64,000 nucleotides of DNA from Acidimicrobiia bacterium (GTDB lineage: Bacteria; Actinomycetota; Acidimicrobiia; Acidimicrobiales; Poriferisodalaceae): positions 1 to 64,000 of the forward strand of contig JAJDVQ010000102.1 in assembly GCA_022826045.1 (NCBI GenBank). The letters run 5' to 3'. The notes under the pieces are model-generated. The model was not told the DNA's origin, did no database searches, and saw nothing but the letters and a program-made list of their open reading frames with translations. The position numbers and the translations under genes are program-made. This document shows, one piece after another, positions 58,970-64,000 of the stretch. Each line of letters opens with the position of its first letter. Within the stretch, counting starts at the first letter, position 1.

Positions 58970-59788
58970 ATGCCAGACGGCGACGCGGGAGTACCTGACC
59001 CCCCAGACGGTCACCGGTCGCCGGTGGATGCCTTCGCCAGGTGGGCCGCCAGCGAACCGGTACCGCTCGACCGGGCGGCGTTGGCCATCGCCTCCCACTG
59101 CCGGGCGGACCCGGTCGACGAAGCTGCCGCGCTGGCCGAGCTGGACCGCCTCGGCGCAGCGGTGCGTGAGCCCACGCCGGACGCCGTCGTCGATCTGCTC
59201 TTCGGCCAAGAGGGCTTCGGCCCCAACCGGGGCCGCTTCGCCGATCCGGCGAACAGCTACTTGGATCTGGTCGTCTCGCGGCGGCTCGGCATTCCGATCA
59301 CGCTGGCGGTGGTCACCATCGAGGTGGCTCGCCGCGCCGGTGTCGTGCTGCACGGGGTCGGCATGCCGGGCCATTTCCTGGCCGGCACACCCGACCCAGA
59401 GGTGTTCATCGATGCCTTCGACGGCTGCGTCATCGACCGGGCGGGTGCTGCAGCGATTTTTGCCCGCTTCGAGTCACGGCAGGCGTTCGATGATTCGTTC
59501 CTGCGGCCGACACCGCCCGAGGCGATTCTGCTGCGCATGCTGAACAATCTGCGCACGCTGCACCTGCGCCAGCCCGATGCGCCCTCGATGCTGGCCGTGC
59601 TGGAACTGCTGACCCGGTTGCCCGGGTGCCCGATCGACGAATACATGCGACTGGGCCAAGCGCTCGCGACGCTGGGACGGCCAGACGAGGGTGCGCGAGC
59701 GCTGGAAGGCGCCGCAGGCCGGTTCGGCGGCAGCGACGCCGACCAGCTTCGGCGAGCAGCCACACGCCTGTGGGCCCAGCTCAACTGA
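58970..59788 (+). CDS. SirB1-family transglutaminase-like protein
   Basis: The 272-residue protein has the SirB1/transglutaminase-like segment: NSYLDLVVSRRLGIPITLAV, then HGVGMPGHFLAG with the conserved His, and FIDAFDGC. The catalytic Cys of true transglutaminases is replaced by Ser in NSYL, as in many SirB1 proteins, so it may not be an enzyme. The C-terminus (about 195-272) is a helical TPR-like repeat (LRMLNNLRTLHLR; RLGQALATLGRPDEGARAL). Divergent from the glycerophosphodiesterase gene. Confidence 0.82.
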   Translation: MPDGDAGVPDPPDGHRSPVDAFARWAASEPVPLDRAALAIASHCRADPVDEAAALAELDRLGAAVREPTPDAVVDLLFGQEGFGPNRGRFADPANSYLDLVVSRRLGIPITLAVVTIEVARRAGVVLHGVGMPGHFLAGTPDPEVFIDAFDGCVIDRAGAAAIFARFESRQAFDDSFLRPTPPEAILLRMLNNLRTLHLRQPDAPSMLAVLELLTRLPGCPIDEYMRLGQALATLGRPDEGARALEGAAGRFGGSDADQLRRAATRLWAQLN

Positions 59789-59868
59789 CCACCATCAGAG
59801 GTGCCGCCCCATGCGCACGGTTGCCCCTCGGTTTGGGTAAATAGAGGTTGAGTCGAAACAAGCGTTCT

Positions 59869-59880
59869 GAGGAGGTGACA
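59869..59880 (+). promoter_or_regulatory. strong Shine-Dalgarno site of a small reading frame
   Basis: GAGGAGGTGA at 59869-59878 is the longest anti-16S match noticed in the window, 5 nt from GTG 59881 counted from GGAGG. An AT-rich TAAATA (59838-59843) lies upstream. Confidence 0.5.
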
Positions 59881-60123
59881 GTGCCGCAGGAACTGCGCAC
59901 AGCAGATGCCGCGTGCGCCGCCGCCGACGTTGCCGCGGACCTCCGCGAGCGCGTTTCCGGAGTGGGGGACGTCAAACTGCACAAGCTGCAGGCGCCACTG
60001 CCGGCTATGGCAACGCCGATCTTGGGCGAACCCCACAGGGTCATGAGTGACGTTCTGAGGCGTTCGCGGGATCGGATTACCGGCAGCGGAGAGGTTGGTC
60101 GAGCGCAGTTCGCAGTGCTGTGA
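59881..60123 (+). CDS. small hypothetical protein
   Basis: The 80-residue frame follows a very strong ribosome site, which suggests that it or an ancestor is translated. The protein (PQELRTADAACAAADVAADL at the start) matches nothing I know; the first 45 residues look folded and the rest, overlapping an opposite-strand frame, is basic. It could be the 5' end of a gene whose remainder was lost. Confidence 0.35.
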   Translation: MPQELRTADAACAAADVAADLRERVSGVGDVKLHKLQAPLPAMATPILGEPHRVMSDVLRRSRDRITGSGEVGRAQFAVL

Positions 60124-60452
60124 CCTCGCGGCCATGACGATCGAGGGTTGCCTCGGGGAGGTTGTGGCTGCGGAAGAAATTCGCTGCGTGTGCGGCAATC
60201 CGGAGCGCTGCTGTCGCGTGCGCTCGCAGGGATTCCTCGTTGAAGTGCTCCTCCGGCAGGTCGGCGGAGCAGGCGGCAGCCGAGCGCCAGACATGCAGTG
60301 CGTCGAGGTCAATGCCGGTGTCCTGAGCGGCGGCCCGATTCGGCGAGCTCGACCGCATAGCCGGCGATGCGTGCCTCGACGGAGCAGGGCACTTTGGTGG
60401 TGCGCACCGTCCATTCAGCCGCGCGCACGAGTGCGTCGTCGAGGCGTGTCAC
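60077..60452 (-). pseudogene. frameshifted reading frame downstream of the small DUF-like gene
   Basis: GTG 60452 overlaps the preceding stop (GTGA) and opens a frame (TRLDDALVRAAEWTVRTTK) that ends at 60309-60311 after 47 codons. The next frame carries a coherent continuation (AQDTGIDLDALHVWRSAAA to a stop at 60077-60079). A single one-base shift near 60330-60345 would join them into a protein of about 124 residues. This looks like a recently broken second gene of a small operon. Family not recognised. Confidence 0.35.
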
Positions 60453-60658
60453 TGCAAGTGCGGGGGAACCGGGATCTCGCGCAGGTAGCCGTCGGCGTCG
60501 AGGTGGCGGTCACCGCCCGAGGCCCGTTCATCGATGGCAGCACGGACTCTCGTGGGTGTGACTGCCGGATTCTCACGTCGAAGCCGGGCCTCGATCATTC
60601 GTTCGGCAGCCTCGAACAGGTCGAAAATGGTGAGGCCGTGGTCTGGCTTGCCTCCCAC
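60449..60658 (-). CDS. small hypothetical protein resembling partners of AbiEii-type genes
   Basis: The 69-residue protein has LFEAAERMIEARLRRENPAV followed by a helix and a GD-containing end. From memory this pattern occurs in small actinobacterial proteins encoded directly before nucleotidyltransferase (AbiEii-like) genes of toxin-antitoxin type. The gene after it here does not look like AbiEii and appears frameshifted. GTG 60658 is the likely start. Weak assignment. Confidence 0.4.
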   Translation of the reverse strand: MGGKPDHGLTIFDLFEAAERMIEARLRRENPAVTPTRVRAAIDERASGGDRHLDADGYLREIPVPPHLQ

Positions 60659-60794
60659 ATGTCCAAGTTGCCTGTGGCGAGCGAGAACGATTCGGCCATA
60701 TCAGTCCAGTGGGTGAATAATATTGCAGTTGAGCGCATATTTCGGCTGAGCGCCTGGTAGCGTAAGTGCCGATCTCGCAGACAGGCACGCCGCT

Positions 60795-61904
60795 ATGGAC
60801 ACAGAGAACGCTCCGAATGCGATCAGCGGTTCGGCATCGGCTTCGCCGTTGCTCGCGGCAACTGTCGCTGCGGCGCCGGTGCGCGTCGGCATCGTGGGCG
60901 CGTCCGGCTACACCGGCGCGGAGCTGCTGCGACTGGCGGCAGCGCACCCGTCGTTCGACGTGGTCGCCGTCACCGGCGACACGCAGGCGGGTGCTGCGGT
61001 CCGCGACCTGTATCCCAGCCTGGCGGCCGACTACGGCGATCTTCGCTACTGCGCATACGACCCTGAGATCTTCGTCGGGCTCGACGTGGTCTTCCTGGGC
61101 CTGCCGCACATGGCCAGCGCGCCTGTCGTTGCCGACCTGTACAAGCGCGTCGGCTGCGTGGTCGACCTGGGCTCGGACTTCCGGCTGACCGACCCGGAGC
61201 TATACCCGCAGTGGTACGGCGCAGCCCATCCGATGCCGGAACTGCTGGGCGAATTGCCCTACGGGCTACCCGAGCTCGGCCGTGAGGCGCTGCGCGGCGC
61301 CGCGGGTGTCGCCGTGCCCGGGTGCTACCCAACGGCTGCTGCCCTGGCCCTGGCGCCGTTCGCCCGCGGCGGCCACATCTCGACGAGCGGGGTCGTGATC
61401 GATGCCGCATCGGGGGTCAGCGGCGCGGGTCGGGCGCCCAAGCCCAACACGACGTTCTCCAGCGTCGACGAAGATTTCGTGGCCTACGGCTTGCTCAGCC
61501 ACCGTCACACGCCGGAGATCGAGCAGGCAACCGGATGCCAGGTGCTGTTCACGCCGCACTTGGCGCCGATGGTGCGCGGCATTCTGGCGACCTGCTACGC
61601 CCGACCGCTGTCGGATTCGATTGGAGGCCTGTCCACCGATGACGCGCTCGGCGTGCTGGCAGATTTCTATGCGGACGAGCCGTTCGTGGTGGTGCATCGT
61701 GACGCCCCCCATACCAAGGCAACGCTCGGCGCCAACACGTGCCATCTGAGCGCGAGAGTGGATCCCCGCACTGGCTGGCTGGTCGTGCTCAGCGCAATCG
61801 ACAACTTGGTCAAGGGCGCTTCGGGCGGGGCGGTGCAGTGCGCCAACATCGCACTCGGCTTGCCGGAGACGGCGGGCTTGCCGACGACCGGTCTGATGCC
61901 ATGA
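60795..61904 (+). CDS. argC: N-acetyl-gamma-glutamyl-phosphate reductase
   Basis: The 369-residue enzyme makes N-acetylglutamate semialdehyde, step 3 of arginine synthesis. The NADP-binding motif GASGYTG is at 35-41 and the catalytic C177 is in AVPGCYPTAA; the late HTKATLGANTCH block is also standard. About 25 extra residues precede the usual N-terminus. TAGCGT at 60759-60764 may be the -10 box, giving a 30-nt leader. Its stop overlaps argB (ATGA). Confidence 0.93.
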   Translation: MDTENAPNAISGSASASPLLAATVAAAPVRVGIVGASGYTGAELLRLAAAHPSFDVVAVTGDTQAGAAVRDLYPSLAADYGDLRYCAYDPEIFVGLDVVFLGLPHMASAPVVADLYKRVGCVVDLGSDFRLTDPELYPQWYGAAHPMPELLGELPYGLPELGREALRGAAGVAVPGCYPTAAALALAPFARGGHISTSGVVIDAASGVSGAGRAPKPNTTFSSVDEDFVAYGLLSHRHTPEIEQATGCQVLFTPHLAPMVRGILATCYARPLSDSIGGLSTDDALGVLADFYADEPFVVVHRDAPHTKATLGANTCHLSARVDPRTGWLVVLSAIDNLVKGASGGAVQCANIALGLPETAGLPTTGLMP

Positions 61905-62890
61905 CAGGCGACGAAGAAACGCGAGGCCGCGCAGATGATGCATCGTCGGGTCGGACGCATGCCGCAGGCCGCGATCATCCCGGACTCGTGCGGGATGATC
62001 GCGGCGAACATGCCGCGCAGGTCGAGCGTGCCGAGCTGCTCGTGGAGATGCTGCCGTACATCAGCCGATGGCGGGGCAAGGTGGTGGTTGTCAAGTTCGG
62101 CGGCAATGCGATGGTCGACACTGCGCTCACCGACGGCTTCGCCGCCGACATGGTGCTGCTGCGCCAGATCGGCCTGGCGCCGGTCGTCGTCCACGGCGGC
62201 GGCCCGCAGATCGGCGATCTCATGGCTCGCCTCGGCAAGACCTCGGAGTTCCGCGACGGGCTGAGGGTCACCGACGCGGAAACGCTGGACATCGCACGCA
62301 TGGTGCTGGTCGGCAAGGTCAACCGCGACATCGTCGGCGCCATCAACGTGCACGGGCCGCTGGCCGTGGGCATCTCCGGCGAGGACGGCCGGGTCATTAC
62401 CGCGACCGCCCGGAACCCTGATCTGGGATTCGTGGGCGAGGTCACCGATGTGAACACCGACCTGCTGGAGCGCCTGCTCGCCGAGGGGTTGATCCCGGTG
62501 ATCTCCACGATCGGCGCCGATGCCAAGGGGCAGGCATACAACATCAACGCGGACACGGTGGCCGGCGCGGTGGCCGCGGCTCTCGAAGCCGAGAAGGTCG
62601 TGTACCTCACCGACGTGGCGGGACTGCTCGACGATGTCGACGACCCGGAATCGCTCGTGCCGCGGACGACGGCCGACTCGCTCGATGCCCGGCTGGCGAG
62701 CGGCACGATCGCAGGCGGGATGATTCCCAAGATCGAGGCGTGCATCAGCGCGGTGCGCAACGGCGTCAACAGCGCACACCTGCTCGACGGCCGCGTTCCG
62801 CACGTCGTGCTCGTCGAACTGTTCACCGATGCCGGCGTCGGCACCATGATCACCCGTGATCGGCCGACAACGCTGCAAGCCGGCCCCTAG
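61901..62890 (+). CDS. argB: acetylglutamate kinase
   Basis: The 329-residue amino-acid kinase phosphorylates N-acetylglutamate. It has VVVKFGGNAM (Lys for ATP), VVVHGGGPQIGDLM, YNINADTVAGAVAAAL and IAGGMIPKIEAC, all arginine-pathway kinase features. Residues 1-45 are an extra charged segment (DDASSGRTHAAGRDHPG) before the usual start ELLVEMLPYI; a later start is possible but ATG 61901 couples to argC. It directly follows argC; the argJ gene usual at this place in actinobacteria is absent. Confidence 0.93.
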   Translation: MTGDEETRGRADDASSGRTHAAGRDHPGLVRDDRGEHAAQVERAELLVEMLPYISRWRGKVVVVKFGGNAMVDTALTDGFAADMVLLRQIGLAPVVVHGGGPQIGDLMARLGKTSEFRDGLRVTDAETLDIARMVLVGKVNRDIVGAINVHGPLAVGISGEDGRVITATARNPDLGFVGEVTDVNTDLLERLLAEGLIPVISTIGADAKGQAYNINADTVAGAVAAALEAEKVVYLTDVAGLLDDVDDPESLVPRTTADSLDARLASGTIAGGMIPKIEACISAVRNGVNSAHLLDGRVPHVVLVELFTDAGVGTMITRDRPTTLQAGP

Positions 62891-62968
62891 CCCAGAGACC
62901 GTGTAACCCAGATACCCGTCAACCCGAACCGCTGAGTACCCGAAATATCGAGAGCGAGCCACGATCTC

Positions 62969-64000
62969 ATGACACAGACGACCACGGCGACAAGTGCAAC
63001 GAACGGGCTGTCGCCCCACGCCGCCGCCATGGGCGCCGCAGAGCTGGAGCATTGCCCGCTCATGCCCACCTACGGGCCGCCGCCGGTCCAGTTCGTACGC
63101 GGCAGCGGCTGCGAGCTCTACGACCGCGACGGCAAGCGCTACCTGGATTTCCTGGCGGGACTGGCGGTGACGTCGCTCGGCCACTCCCACCCGGCAGTCG
63201 CCGACGCGGTCGGTGAGCAGGCGCGCACGCTGCTGCACGTGTCGAATCTGTTCGGCACCGAACCGCAGGTCGAGGTCGCCCAGACCATCGACCGGCTGCA
63301 GGGCGGCGGCGGGCAGGTCTTCTTCTGCAACAGCGGCGCCGAGTCGCTCGAGGGGGCGATCAAGCTGGCGCGCAAGCACGGCGGCCGCGGCTGCTACGTC
63401 GTGGTCAGCGCGCTGCGTTCGTTCCACGGGCGCACGCTGGCGACGCTCCACGCCACGGGACAGCCCGAGAAGCACGAGACCTTCCAGCCGCTGCCGGACG
63501 GATTCCGGCATGTGCCCTACAACGACGCAGATGCACTGGAGGCGGCGCTGGATCCCAGCTGCTGCGCCGTGCTGCTCGAGGTTGTCCAGGGCGAGGGCGG
63601 CGTGAACGTCGCCGACAGCGCCTACTTGCATCGCGTCCGTGAGATCTGCGACGAGCGCGGCATGGTGTTCATCGTCGACGAGGTGCAGACTGGCTTGGCG
63701 CGCACCGGCGAGTGGTTTGGGTGGCATCACCACTTCGATCCGGCCGGGGGACCGACCGGCGCGGCTCGACCCGACATCGTGACCATGGCCAAGGCACTGG
63801 GCAACGGTGTGCCGATCGGTGCAGTCTGGGCGCGCCGCGAGGTCGCCGCCGCGTTCCAGCCGGGCGATCACGCGACCACTTTCGGCGGGCAGCCGCTGGC
63901 CGCGAGCGCGGCGCGTGCCGTGCTGCGCACCATGGAGGCCATCGATGCGCCAGCGGTGGCTGCTGCCCGTGGCGAAGAACTGGCCGGCAAGCTCATGGGC
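62969..64000 (+). CDS. argD: acetylornithine aminotransferase (3' end outside the window)
   Basis: The first 344 codons are present. This class III PLP aminotransferase converts N-acetylglutamate semialdehyde to acetylornithine. NSGAESLEGAIKLARKHGG is the cofactor phosphate region, IVDEVQTGLARTG holds the PLP-contacting Asp, and K275 in TMAKALGNGVPIG forms the Schiff base. It lies 78 nt after argB with only a weak GAGAG before ATG 62969. The order argC-argB-argD suggests the arg operon continues past the edge. Confidence 0.92.
   Translation, partial: MTQTTTATSATNGLSPHAAAMGAAELEHCPLMPTYGPPPVQFVRGSGCELYDRDGKRYLDFLAGLAVTSLGHSHPAVADAVGEQARTLLHVSNLFGTEPQVEVAQTIDRLQGGGGQVFFCNSGAESLEGAIKLARKHGGRGCYVVVSALRSFHGRTLATLHATGQPEKHETFQPLPDGFRHVPYNDADALEAALDPSCCAVLLEVVQGEGGVNVADSAYLHRVREICDERGMVFIVDEVQTGLARTGEWFGWHHHFDPAGGPTGAARPDIVTMAKALGNGVPIGAVWARREVAAAFQPGDHATTFGGQPLAASAARAVLRTMEAIDAPAVAAARGEELAGKLMG

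Noticed and set aside
60715-60728. ARG-box-like TGAATAATATTGCA upstream of argC
   Set aside because: Only the left half matches the operator consensus I remember; the right half has an extra base and the site is 67 nt before the gene. It may be chance in an AT-rich patch.
1-64000. CRISPR arrays, insertion sequences, integrases, rRNA and tRNA genes
   Set aside because: No regular spaced repeats, transposase or integrase proteins or recognisable RNA genes were seen, though tRNA detection by eye is limited.

Overview
The window is high-GC and gene-dense, and it reads as an actinobacterial chromosome, most like a free-living or host-associated Acidimicrobiia-type lineage. The signs are many CoA-pathway and acyl-CoA enzymes, a flavin-dependent LLM monooxygenase, a LytR-CpsA-Psr wall protein, DUF4031, GTG starts, and many genes with a TANNNT -10 box placed 6-8 nt before the start codon (leaderless mRNAs). 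The taxonomic call is inference; no rRNA or tRNA gene was recognised.

Left part (1-4.8 kb): the C-terminal remnant of a DUF499 ATPase, a HigBA-like toxin-antitoxin pair under a palindromic operator, a 2-oxoglutarate/Fe(II) oxygenase and a succinate-semialdehyde-type dehydrogenase. From 4.9 to 12.6 kb lie a KefB-type antiporter, a double-domain CoA-transferase, an orphan molybdenum hydroxylase large subunit and O-acetylhomoserine sulfhydrylase. From 12.7 to 16.7 kb (minus strand) is a three-gene operon joined by ATGA overlaps: compact UvrD-like helicase, DarT-like DNA ADP-ribosyltransferase, and ADP-ribosylglycohydrolase. I propose this as an ADP-ribosylation toxin-antitoxin or phage-defence system.

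The middle part (16.9-31 kb) has a HadAB-like dehydratase pair, VapBC, an acyl-CoA dehydrogenase, and a FrnE/DsbA-like thiol oxidoreductase whose first active-site cysteine codon is TGA. A hairpin resembling a bacterial SECIS follows that codon, so this is a probable selenoprotein. Then come a rhodanese, a VOC protein, a DUF169 protein, enoyl-CoA hydratase, a beta-propeller lipoprotein, an SDR-like epimerase, a penicillin-acylase-family hydrolase, an internally deleted esterase and HicBA.

From 31 to 36 kb a minus-strand operon encodes acyl-CoA dehydrogenase, cytochrome P450, LLM flavin monooxygenase and alpha/beta hydrolase, which looks like a catabolic unit for a hydrophobic substrate. From 36 to 59.8 kb are an M20 peptidase, lipoprotein, D-aminoacylase-type amidohydrolase, cyclophilin, enoyl-CoA hydratase, a tightly overlapped antiporter / HisN-like phosphatase / AI-2E transporter / DUF4031 string, an AtuA-like protein, a DNA glycosylase, an FAH-family hydrolase, a degenerate GGDEF protein, LCP and VanY wall proteins, gamma-glutamyltransferase, GlcD-like FAD oxidase, glycerophosphodiesterase and a SirB1-like protein. 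The right end (59.8-64 kb) has a decayed small-gene locus followed by argC-argB-argD, with argD cut by the window edge and no argJ between argC and argB.
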